From the NCBI RefSeq assembly GCF_003597395.2, contig NC_133777.1, positions 62,402,236-62,466,235 on the forward strand: a DNA stretch of 64,000 nucleotides, written 5' to 3'. Positions within the stretch are counted from its first letter, which is position 1; each line of letters begins with the position of its first letter. The notes under the pieces are model-generated. The model saw nothing but the letters and a program-made list of their open reading frames with translations. It was not told where the DNA came from and ran no database searches. The stretch comes from Chelonoidis abingdonii (lineage: Eukaryota > Chordata > Testudines > Testudinidae). Positions 12,790 to 22,000 of this stretch are shown here, piece after piece. The translations under genes were made by a program, and so were the position numbers.

Positions 12790-13840
12790 ACAGCAGTACA
12801 TAGTTACACTTTTGAACAAACGAACCCTAGATCAGTTTATTCTTCTCTCAGTAGTTGAACTTATCATCCCGCATGAGGAGCAAGGTCAGAGGGATGCACT
12901 CAGACCGTTGTCTCTGTGTGGTAGCATATCAGCCCTTAGGCAGGCTGTAAAATATTTTTAAATGTGTTATGTGATGCATCACTGTAAAAGGAGAATTTGC
13001 AATAAAGCCCAGTAGTACTGGTCATTGCCAAGGATATGGAGATAAAATCTAACAGCCTAACTTTACATTAAGTGATTGCTGTAATAAAGGAAAGATGACT
13101 TGTCCTCGCACAGGACATTAACCCTGCATTGCTCAGACAATTAAGTAAAGTAATAAATTAAGCTGTAATCATGCTCATAAAAAGAAACCTACCTCAACCT
13201 AGGGATGAGGGAGAAAAATATGTTTGAGGATCTCATGTCAGCATCTGCCTTGCAGGGCAGTGGTTTAGGTCACTGTTTTTCAAGGGGTCTTGCTTTGCAA
13301 TCTCTCCCATTGCTTTGGGTGCAGTGGATGCCCTTTGGCTTGAGGCTTCAAGGGGTTCAGGCCCAGAGTTCTAATTCTCCCTGCTGCTTTCTGTCCCTTC
13401 TCAGTTGTGGCTGTTAATAGATGTTGCTTCTTTTGCCCACCTGTGTGCAAAATCTCTCCTTTTTGGCACAGGTCTGAAGCCATATACCTCCTTGGTTATG
13501 CTGTAGGAGTGGCCTGCTAAGCATCCAACCAAAGGGACACAGTAGTTAACAGTTTTGCAAACCTCCATCTGGCATGTTGTACTTTTTTTTTTCCTCTTCC
13601 ATATCCAGAGTGTGAATTGAGATAGTACTTTGCATGCCAGGATGGTAATTTGGCATCCTTGGTACGAAGTGCATTAGAAACTGCTTGTTTAGACCCATAG
13701 AATGGGCATGATGCTAATTAGCGTAATCCCAGAGTCATCGTTAGATTTAATTAGTATTTGTAAAAGAGTCTGAGGTTTTTGGGCGACAGACACTATATTT
13801 AGCACAAAGTACTATTAATTATATAGCAATAGAGAGGGGG
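12790..13840. other. Noncoding stretch with AT-rich candidate conserved blocks
   Basis: No gene found. The open frames at 13205-13417 and 13280-13483 overlap each other on opposite strands and look like chance. The stretch 13010-13175 is repeat-free and rich in TTAAGT, ATTAAG and TAATCATG words. Confidence 0.35.
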
Positions 13841-13965
13841 GAGTCAGGAGAACTGGATTCAATTCCCAGCTCTGCCGTAGACTTCCTATGTGACAAGTCA
13901 CTTTATCTCCATGCCTCAGCTCTCCAACTATAAAACAGGGCTAATAATACTTCCCTGCTCCCACC
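13841..13965 (+). repeat. MIR-type CORE-SINE relic
   Basis: The order is that of a MIR core: 'ggattcaattcccagctctg', then 'cctatgtgacaagtcacttt', then 'ctccatgcctcagctctcca', then 'actataaaacagggctaata' and a 'tacttccctg' segment. This tracks the MIR consensus at roughly the expected spacing. The tRNA-like head and L2-like tail are not clearly preserved. Confidence 0.8.
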
Positions 13966-14436
13966 CTTTGCTTCTCGTTGATCCTAATGTCATTGTGGCA
14001 GAGACTTAGAAACTCTAAGCAACGGGGTCTTGATTTCAGCTACTACAGTACAAATAATAATAATAAAATAATAGTATTGTTAACTGGGCATCAGGATTAT
14101 GTTTACTACAGCATTGAGCAATTAAGCTTATTACTGTGCTGTGGGAAATTCATCATAGTAAATGTTCCATTCTCAGGAAAGGGCCTTAACTTGTACACGT
14201 GTGTGTCTGTAGAGGTGAGCTAGCATCCCCGTAGACTGTGCATCATTAGATGTATTTTATTTCTGTTCTCTTGTGGGAGCATTTGGTAATTCTCCAATGT
14301 TCTCCAACTTGTGTAAGGTATTATATATGTTCAGCACTAGAATAGCTTGTTGGATTTTTTCTGTTGAGCCACCCAATGTTCTTCATCTCAGCTCCTTCAC
14401 TAAAATTCAGCCTCTTGGCACAATCCTGTTGATTTA

Positions 14437-14463
14437 TTTTTCTTTTCTTTTCTTTTCTTTTAA
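14437..14463. repeat. (TTTTC)n simple repeat
   Basis: About five tandem TTTTC units. Confidence 0.9.
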
Positions 14464-14674
14464 ATAACTGTTTGTTTAGGAGGTTTTAACAAGTTTACAA
14501 ATCAATGCCACATAAACATCCAAAATAGAACAGTAATAGTTACAACACTGAGTTATTCCTTTTGTTTTGAGAACCAGAATGTAGTAATATAATCACAAAG
14601 TCTCTGTTTAGCAAGGTGTTACCGTATTGCAATCCTGTCAACTCTTTAATGACCAGACAGGGTCCCCACTTACA

Positions 14675-14787
14675 CAGGGCCAGATTTTGCTAACCTTACT
14701 CACACACTGAGCTGTGTTTTACTCTGCAAATAGTCTCATTGATTAAGGTACTGCTTGCATAAATAAGGAATTTACAGGATGAGCCCC
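14675..14787. repeat. Foldback-type sauropsid repeat fragment
   Basis: It begins 'cagggccagattttgctaac' and continues 'ttactcacacactgag' and 'gtctcattgatt'. This resembles one arm of dispersed repeats of the GGCCAGATTTTGC...CCATTGA type in reptiles and birds. The complementary arm is not clearly present. It abuts the TA-flanked element that follows. Confidence 0.4.
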
Positions 14788-14789
14788 TA

Positions 14790-15056
14790 AGGGTATGTCT
14801 ACACTGCAAGTGAAGGTGTGACTGTAGCACAGGTAGGCTAATTTTAATCTAGCTAGCACAGGTAAGAATACGAGTGTGGACATGGTGGCACAGGCTAGCA
14901 ATCGGAGTGCAAGTCCTCCATGGACTCAGGGTATGTACTTGGATTCCCACAACATCTACACTGCTATTGTGACCCATGCTAGCTAGATTAAAGCTAGGAC
15001 TGGTATGCCTACACACACTGCAGTCTCAGCTTTAACTTGCAGTATAAACATGCCCT
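14790..15056. mobile_element. Palindromic DNA element flanked by TA
   Basis: The left end, AGGGTATGTCTACACTGCAA, is an inverted match to the right end, whose reverse complement reads AGGGCATGTTTATACTGCAA (17 of 20, all three differences C/T). The flanks are TA at 14788-14789 and TA at 15057-15058, consistent with TA insertion as in Tc1/mariner-like elements, although two bases is weak evidence. The interior also folds: a TCTAGCTAGCA segment near 14857 has its complement, TGCTAGCTAGA, near 14978. No transposase frame. Confidence 0.7.
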
Positions 15057-15059
15057 TAA

Positions 15060-15890
15060 TGTGTGCCATCAACGAGAATTTGTATTTTAGATTAGAGTTT
15101 GAAAGAAAAGATCTGAAATAATAGAAACAAAAGCAACTGCTTAAAGAAAATTTAGGGCTATGGTAGCTTTTATGGTGGGTAAAACTGTCATAAATTAAAG
15201 TATTTCATAATGTTTATTAGGGCTTTACCCAAAGGAAATAATAAATGCAATAACTGCCTGATTAAAAATATCAGATTATTGGCTAAATTATTAGTGGCAA
15301 TGACCCTAATTAACAAGGTAGTAAACTTAAAGACTTGCTGATGCTGCAGTTTTTCAGAAGTCATTTGTGCCAGGTAGGACTTTCCTTGAGGATGAGAAGG
15401 AGCATGATTCCTGGAAGAAACAATGCAAACAACAAATTAGATGCTAAGGGTTTTTGCATTAGTGGAACCAAGACTGCATTGGAGGTTGCAAGCTCTACTT
15501 GTCCTATAAATTTATGGCTCAGGTAAAAAGAAGGGCTCCAACATAGGCTCCACGTAACCCACTGACCAAATGAAGAAGTCAGATAACAAAGTAGTTCTTA
15601 TCTGAGCGTATCTTACATGAACAAATTTTGTACTTTGGAAAAGACTGAGCTCTCTCCCATCCCCTTTCATTCTGTAGTTGTCTAAATCCCCAAGAGGCTG
15701 AGTCTAAAGACTTGATTGTTCCCCCACAAAATCACTTATAATTGTTTGTAAGGAGAGTGGAGGGAAATAGAGGTAGGCACAAACAAAACCCAATGGACCT
15801 GACATGCCATTTGCCTGCTATCACCTTGATTGCTCTCTCTGTACGCTGTATCCCTTCCTCTCACCCTTTTTCTGTTTCAGGTCTTTTTAA
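15060..15890. other. Unannotated noncoding stretch
   Basis: No gene. The block 15190-15320 is AT-rich, repeat-free and dense in TTAAT/ATTA words, so it is listed as a candidate conserved element in the findings. The 63-residue frame at 15335-15526 is not exon-like. Confidence 0.35.
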
Positions 15891-15894
15891 ATTA

Positions 15895-15995
15895 TAGGCT
15901 CTTCAGACAGTGACTTTGTCTTCTTATATATTTGTACATCACCTAGCACAATTAGTCCCTGATCCTTACTGCATGCTTTATTCCCATGTAGGCAC
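15895..15995 (+). repeat. MIR3/L2-like 3' tail fragment
   Basis: 'ggctcttcagacagtgactt', then 'tgtacatcacctagcacaat' and 'taggcactggct' follow the order of ancient L2/MIR3-type 3' ends. They resemble the segment at 43135-43295. Short and diverged. Confidence 0.45.
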
Positions 15996-16569
15996 TGGCT
16001 ATTCTAACCATTTGTTCTGAAAAGCTTTCAAGTACGATGAATGATATCAAAGACCAACACGTAGAGTTTCTTTTCTGACAAGCCATGAGAGAACAGCCTT
16101 ACTTGCCCGTCATTTTAAAAGAGCCTCAACTTGGCCTCCAGTATCATGGGTGCAATTTTGGAAATAACTGCAAACTTTAAAAATACTACTCTGTGTAATT
16201 TTGGAAGTTCAGATGACTGCAGGTGCATTTAATAACACTTAGATGGCTGTCTATGCACTTTGCAGGTTCATTCTCATAGTTAGATATCCAAATGCTATTA
16301 AACATTTCTGCAATTACTTATGGGTTCAGAGCTATAGGGGGTAATTCAGGTCATTTTTCAAAATCAGGCACTTTTATATGCAGGCCTGGGCTTTAAGCAG
16401 TAAAATTAATCTTGCAAATATATGGTGGCCATAGTAACCGGAACAAAACTGACAACAGCAACCCACCTGCATGATTTTTACTTGGCCACAAACCATCAAA
16501 AATGTAAACTTCCCTTAGAGCTCATATATAGAGTGCTGGCTTCTTGGTAAAAATATTTATCATTACACA

Positions 16570-16673
16570 AGCTTGACTGAAGATTAGCTCTGTGGGGCTC
16601 CAAAGCTTGTCTCTCTCACCAACAGAAGTTGGTTCAATAAAAGCTATTACCTCACTCACCTTGGCTCTCTAGC
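16570..16673 (+). mobile_element. Short retroelement relic with hammerhead-like core
   Basis: CTGAAGA at 16577-16583 fits the hammerhead CUGANGA box. It is followed by a short AGC/GCT stem (16586-16588 with 16597-16599) and then CAAA at 16601-16604, where an active hammerhead needs GAAA. The family body follows: 'accaacagaagttggttcaa', 'taaaagctattacctcactc' and 'accttggctctcta'. The G-to-C change at the first GAAA position should abolish catalysis. The family body recurs at 4648-4778 and 32946-33090. Assignment to Penelope-like retroelements is inference. Confidence 0.55.
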
Positions 16674-16679
16674 ATGATT

Positions 16680-17453
16680 TGCATATCTATTTGCTTTTAA
16701 TAATTTCTACAGCATTTGGTGTGTATGGCATTCTTGTATTCAGGAATGGTGCAGGAGGAGAAGAGAGGGGACATAACTACTTATTTTTAAGAGGCATCTA
16801 CAGTTTGTGATTACATGTCCCAACAACTAAAGTCCAGTTTATTGTCCTTACAACTGATTTCAGGAGCTTTTTTATCAGACGCTCAGTGCCCCAAAATGGA
16901 AGCATGAAAACGTCTAGCTGCAGGAAGTTAGAGTCAAAGTTAGAAACATAGAATCTGTCATGAGGTATGTCAGAGGATTATATTATTCACAAAACATTTG
17001 TAACTGCTTTTAAGTAGAATACACTGGTGATGAGAATTGCAGTTTTATCAGGAAATCAGCTACATGGTTTAGTCCCAACAAAATCTTTCATATTTAAAAA
17101 AAAACAACTATTTTCATTGTAGCCAAGTAGCTTGACAAGTCTCTTCCCACAATATCATCAGGCAGCTGCTTGTTCTGCAACATGCTTGCTGCTACTGTGA
17201 TTATCCAAAGCAATTGTATTGTAATAAAATATACATGAATTATGGTTACCAGTCAGCCTTACTATTTGGAGCTGAGATCAAACATGAAGTCTTTGTATTC
17301 TACATTATATTGGTTTCAGGACTTTGCTTAAGATGAGGGGTAAGCACCTGCTGCATCATCCATTAATTATATGGACATGCTTGGAATCTTTTACTATATT
17401 TCTTTTCCCTGATAGCTAATATTACACTTCTCAATAAAATGTAGGAAGGTGAG
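16680..17453. other. Unannotated noncoding stretch upstream of the R2-group element
   Basis: AT-rich, no gene or named repeat. ATGTAGGAAGGT at 17439-17450 is repeated exactly at 17486-17497, at the 5' junction of the retrotransposon. Confidence 0.4.
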
Positions 17454-18782
17454 ATGGTCTGTCATTTTCTTTCATATATTTATATATGTAGGAAGGTAGT
17501 CAAGACTGATGGGGTGGAACTACCAGCGGGCCACATAGCAGACATACAGACCAGCTACAAGTACCTTGGCATCCCGCAGTCACATGGAAACCACGATGAG
17601 GAGGCAAGGAAGACAGCAACATCCAAGTATCACCAAAGGATAAGACAGGTCCTGAAGAGCCAGCTCAGTGGGAAGAACAAGATCCACGCCATCAACGGAT
17701 ACGCCCTGCCGGTCATCAGATACCCTGCCGGTATAGTGAGCTGGCCAAAGGAGGACATGGAGGCTGCCGATGTGAAAACCCGGAAGCTCCTCACAATGCA
17801 CGGAGGTTTCCACCCCAAGTCCAACACCCAGAGACTGTATACCAGCCGGAAAGAAGGCGGGCGGGGCTTGGTGAGCGTCAAAGCCACTGTCCTGGATGAA
17901 ACCCGGAACATCCAGGAGTACATCAGTAAGATGGCCCCCAAAGATGAGCTGCTGAGAGAATGCCTGAGGCAGCAGCAGACATGGGAGGAAGACCAAGCAG
18001 AAGAAATGCCATGGCAAGACAAGACCCTGCATGGGATGTACCATCGACAGATAGCTGAGGTGGCTGACATTGGGAAATCCTACCAGTGGCTGGAAAGGGC
18101 TGGACTAAAAGACAGCACTGAGGCACTGATCATAGCAGCACAGGAACAGGCACTGAGCACCAGATCCATTGAAGCAGGGGTCTACCACACTAGAGAGGAC
18201 CCAAGGTGCAGACTGTGCAGAGAGGCCTCAGAGACAGTCCAACACATAGTGGCAGGATGTAAGATGCAGGCAGGAACAGCATACACTGAACGGCACAACC
18301 AAGTGGCTGGCATTGTGTACAGGAACATCTGCACAGCGTATGGGCTAGACCCTCCCAAGACCAGATGGGAGATTCCACAGAAGGTTGTGGAGAATAGCAG
18401 GGCTAAGATTCTGTGGGACTTCCAGATCCAGACGGACAGGCAGGTACTGGCCAATCAACCAGACATCGTGGTAATAGACAAGGAGCAGAAGACAGCGGTG
18501 GTGATAGATATAGCAGTGCCAAGTGACAGCAACATCAGGAAGAAGGAATATGAGAAGCTGGAGAAGTACCAGGGCCTGAAAGAGGAACTAGAGAGGATGT
18601 GGAAAGTGAAGGCCAAAGTGGTCCCAGTGGTGGTAGGAGCACTCGGGGCTGTGACTCCTAAGCTGGGTGAGTGGCTCCAACAGATCCCAGGAACAACATC
18701 AGAGCTCTCTGTCCAGAAGAGTGCAGTGCTAGGAACAGCTAAGATACTGCGCAGAACCCTCAAACTCCCAGGCCTCTGGTAG
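17454..18782 (+). CDS. 5'-truncated R2/NeSL/R4/Hero-group retrotransposon ORF (zinc knuckle and endonuclease)
   Basis: A 442-codon frame runs open to its stop. Only about residues 13-442 belong to the element; the first dozen are flanking DNA, so the ATG is not a native start. Residues 33-41 (TSYKYLGIP) match the conserved YLG motif just past the reverse transcriptase. The catalytic RT motifs, including the Asp pair, lay upstream and are lost. A CCHC knuckle CX2CX8HX4C occupies C252, C255, H264 and C269. The restriction-like endonuclease follows: R280-H281-N282, then P336-D337, 14 residues and D352, then K368 and Y372. This order is diagnostic of the R2-like superclade, which nicks a chosen target for target-primed reverse transcription. 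Full-length proteins of the group are roughly 1000 residues or more, so about a third remains. It ends at a natural ...LKLPGLW-stop. I cannot assign the exact clade without a tree. The open frame suggests a fairly young insertion; domestication is possible but unsupported. Confidence 0.85.
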   Translation: MVCHFLSYIYICRKVVKTDGVELPAGHIADIQTSYKYLGIPQSHGNHDEEARKTATSKYHQRIRQVLKSQLSGKNKIHAINGYALPVIRYPAGIVSWPKEDMEAADVKTRKLLTMHGGFHPKSNTQRLYTSRKEGGRGLVSVKATVLDETRNIQEYISKMAPKDELLRECLRQQQTWEEDQAEEMPWQDKTLHGMYHRQIAEVADIGKSYQWLERAGLKDSTEALIIAAQEQALSTRSIEAGVYHTREDPRCRLCREASETVQHIVAGCKMQAGTAYTERHNQVAGIVYRNICTAYGLDPPKTRWEIPQKVVENSRAKILWDFQIQTDRQVLANQPDIVVIDKEQKTAVVIDIAVPSDSNIRKKEYEKLEKYQGLKEELERMWKVKAKVVPVVVGALGAVTPKLGEWLQQIPGTTSELSVQKSAVLGTAKILRRTLKLPGLW

Positions 18783-18840
18783 AGGACCTGAGGTTGAGGA
18801 AGACACATACCACCCATAGGGGTGAGAGGGGAATTTTTTT
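17490..18840 (+). mobile_element. 5'-truncated R2-group non-LTR retrotransposon insertion
   Basis: The element seems to start near 17490, where element-like codons (RKVVKTDG) begin. It runs through the stop at 18780-18782 into a 3' UTR of roughly 55 bp ending in a GGGGAATTTTTTT segment. The left flank is TATATTTATATATGTA-like and the right flank is a T-rich then (TA)n and (TG)n tract. No clean target duplication is visible because both flanks are TA-rich. The interior has higher GC content than its neighbours, as expected of a recent arrival. Confidence 0.75.
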
Positions 18841-18850
18841 TTATTTTTAT

Positions 18851-18897
<47 letters not shown>

Positions 18898-18900
18898 GTT
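18833..18900. repeat. T-rich, (TA)n and (TG)n compound microsatellite
   Basis: A T-run is followed by about 40 bp of TA repeats with one interruption, then TGTATG and (TG)n. It directly follows the retrotransposon 3' UTR. It may be the target site or a product of 3' tailing. Confidence 0.85.
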
Positions 18901-20416
18901 TGCAAAGCTTTCATAGTGCTTCCCCCTTCTTCTTCCTCCTCCCCCAATGATTCAGTCACTTTATATTGTAATACTTTGTTGATTATTGATTTTTTGTTAA
19001 GGTTGGAGCCCAGTACAACTGTATGAGCATTCGTTGGCTTTAATTTGATGTTATGCTGCTGCCTTCCACTCCATATTGACAGGCATCCTGTTATTTTCAG
19101 ATTGGTGTCCATTCACTGATGAACACGCACTAGGGGGATCATGACCTTTTCTCTTATCTGGACAGCTCTTGGCTTCATGAACATTTTTTGCTGCAGGGTG
19201 TTATTAACAACAGGGGCAATAGAACAAAGAAATGAAGCAATGGAAAGCATATCAATGTATGAGATTTGCTTTATTAGGATTCCCCTGAGGCCTGAGCAGT
19301 CCCTAATTACAGAGGTGTTACATCCTTTCTTGGAATAACAAACTCTACTTTAGCACTAATGAGGACATGATTTTGAAATCACTATCTAGTCATCTGCCTA
19401 CAGCATAGATGCTTGTTAATTTATATTTGCCATAAACTGAATTTAAGAAATGGAAAACAAAAGAGCTAAACATTGGTTTCTCAGTACCTGCAGCCAACTA
19501 AACAACACATAACTAGTTTACACTGGATTTACATACTGCATTTTTAGTTTTGTGATTTACTTCTGTAAATCTGTATTGAGGAAATCGGTGTAATTAGTAA
19601 AATTATATAGTTCATTTTTAATTGACTAGTTCAGAAATAGTATCACTAGAATGATGAGTATGAACCACTGTAGATAAGCATCTACATTTTTCTATGCTTA
19701 TATGAGTCTGACCTAAGTCTCTGAAATATGAGTTGGCTTACAAAACTCATAAGAACTGGCTTCACATGCAAATTGCTCGGCTTCTTGGTTTTGGCGGAGT
19801 GGGAATTGCTTTGAGGATATGCTGCTTCATGATATTTCAGTCTTTCCGTTCTTGGTCTCCTGTTGTAGCCACAAGTGTAAAATAGAATGCAGTCAACAAT
19901 TTATATACTCCATAAGCCTATTTTAAATAGTATCTCAGTGCCCTACATTGCATATTAATGCACATAAGCTGAACAAAGCTCTATTCTCTAGGCAAGGTGA
20001 GACTAAGAGTTCCCTGAAGGAACATGAAGAGATGACTAGCCATTTTCCGAAGCTTGTGTCTATCTGATGTCACTTGGCTTGTCACAGATATTACAGCCCT
20101 TGGTGGTTATTTCATATTTTGTCTATCGGTAATCTGTCAAAAATATTGGTGGTATTTTTAGTTGAAAGGCCAATGACCCAAGTATACAATATTTCATATC
20201 CCATTGAACAGCCTAGTGTGTATGTCTATAACAGCCCACTACTGGAAAGATTCAGAACTTCTCTTCTCTGTGTCAGACAACTGGCCCTACAACTGTACTG
20301 CTAAAAGAGATTCCCCTTTACTGATGGGGCCTGTGAATCCAAGTCCTATCCATGTTATTGCTATGAAATCTCAAATGACCCATGATATATAGCACAACTG
20401 ATGTACAGTGTGAATG
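18901..20416. other. Unannotated noncoding stretch
   Basis: No convincing exon or named repeat. The open frames at 19141-19338 and 20074-20392 lack domains. Confidence 0.4.
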
Positions 20417-20428
20417 TACTTAAAAAGT

Positions 20429-20593
20429 AGCAAAGAGTCCTATGGCACCTTATAGACTAACAGACGTATTGGAACATGAGCTTTAGTGGGTGAATACGTG
20501 GAGCTCATGCTCCAATATGTCTGTTAGTCTATAAGGTGCCACAAGACTCTTTGCTGCTTTTACAGATCCAGACTAACACAGCTACCCCTCTGA
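20429..20593. mobile_element. Inverted-arm short retroelement with perfect 12-bp TSD
   Basis: The first arm, AGCAAAGAGTCCTATGGCAC and onward, is the inverted complement of the second, whose right side reads GTGCCACAAGACTCTTTGCT. Arms of about 60 bp meet near 20490. A tail 'ccagactaacacagctaccc' plus 'ctctga' follows. TACTTAAAAAGT flanks it exactly at 20417-20428 and 20594-20605. A 12-bp duplication indicates retroposition rather than cut-and-paste. Read on the minus strand, the left arm has a CACCCACTAAAGCTCATG segment, a decayed hammerhead GAAA side (GAAA now TAAA) with no CTGANGA box. Penelope-type origin is inference. Confidence 0.7.
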
Positions 20594-20811
20594 TACTTAA
20601 AAAGTGTAGTCTGATTTTAGAAACATGACAAGTTTCAGAAATGTTCTGTATGTTTAAAATGGGGACTACCACTAGAACCAGTGATATTTCTAGAACCTTC
20701 TAATAAAGAAATTCAAGTTTGCCCACAGTATCAGGACTCAATACAATATTTAATCAAAACTTCATTCTGCTGTCATGCAGTCTTTCATTGACCTTGTTTA
20801 CATGTGTAGTA

Positions 20812-21151
20812 GTGTGTAGGGTAAGTATAGCTACACACTGCAGTGAAATGCTCTGGCAGCTGGGAGGCAGTGGGGAAAGGCTCCAAAAGTGGGGAAATGC
20901 AGCGAGAGTGGAGTCTTTCCCCATGCCTTCCTGGAAGAAGGCCTCTACACTGCTAAAGATAGCACTGTAGATGTGAGGGGACACTGTTTGGGTGTGTCGA
21001 CAGCTGTTTAGGGATGTATCCTAGGTTTCAGGCAGGTAAAGCACTCTACTCACCCAAGGCATGCCTCACCGTCTACACTGCTGTTCATACTTGTGCTAGT
21101 TGGGCATACAATATCTGCACGCTACATGCCACCATAAGTGTAGACCTACCT
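20812..21151. repeat. Interspersed repeat with TCTACAC-type ends
   Basis: 'gtagggtaagtatagctaca' on the left and 'gtgtagacctacctg' on the right are roughly inverted to each other. The interior contains 'ctctggcagctgggaggcag'. The style resembles the TA-flanked family at 14790-15056 but the body differs. Boundaries and class are uncertain. Confidence 0.45.
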
Positions 21152-21440
21152 GTGGTTTCCTTTTCCTGCAGTGCTAATTACCCAGGGCCTGATTTGGTCC
21201 AAAATGCTACCACAAAGCATCTCTAACATCATAGTGGAGTAGGCTTTCTGTGGTACCTTCACTAGCTCTCAAATAGGTTTCTTTATAAAACACTGATCAG
21301 AAAGATTGAAATTGCTCATTCTCTTTCCAAACCATCAATAGTGATGTCAGTAAGCACTTTCTCACATCACCAGTGGGAAACTTGATGGGGCTGGTAGTGA
21401 TAGTAGCTGGGCCACATGGAGACTCTTTGTGCTCTGTTTC
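21152..21440. other. Unannotated noncoding stretch between repeats
   Basis: No gene or named repeat. Confidence 0.35.
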
Positions 21441-21449
21441 CACATCTCT

Positions 21450-22000
21450 GTACTCCTCACCCTGTTGTGGTGGCTTCAGAGCTGTGTTTTGTGGATTCTG
21501 CGGGTCTGACCAATCGCCTGTTTTGGCCTCTTCTCATAGAGGCCAAATTGGCAGAGATCTGTGGAGTTTTTCACCTTCCTCGCAGCATCCCAGAGGCACA
21601 GTTAAATAGGAATAGGATTTAGTGATTAGTGGTAGTACTTGGAAAACATGTTAGTTTATTGCAACTTGCAGCCAGTTTCCTATGCAGTTAAAATGAATCA
21701 TTTCCAGAAATAAAAGACCTGTGATTTTGCTAATAGACCTTGTATTCATGGGATAGCAACCTTTGTGGACTGAATACGATAGTATCTTCTGTTCCCCTTG
21801 CAGGGAGATGAAGGGGTAGCATTCAGAACAGCGAGCTGAGTTCTAGGAGTAGGCTTAAAATACCTCGTATGTGGGAGTATGGGTGACAGGATGGGTAGCG
21901 CCCCTCCTCATATTAAGACATTTGAGGCCTGTCACTTAAAATCCATCCCTGTGTTTGTCCTCATGTGCCACTATGTCCAGATCAATGACTGAATCACATT
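21450..22000 (+). mobile_element. CR1-like LINE 3' fragment, copy A
   Basis: 'tgtggattctgcgggtctga', 'ggccaaattggcagag' and, 300 bp on, 'gggtgacaggatgggtagcg', 'cacttaaaatccatccct' and 'gtccagatcaatgact' are matched in the same order at 30945-31285. The 'aattggcagag...tttttcaccttcct' signature is typical of reptilian CR1 3' regions. Open frames in it (21373-21622) are repeat-derived. Confidence 0.65.

Noticed and set aside
17580..18817. Long minus-strand open frames opposite the retrotransposon
   Set aside because: They are antisense shadows of the plus-strand R2-group frame, which carries all the recognisable motifs.
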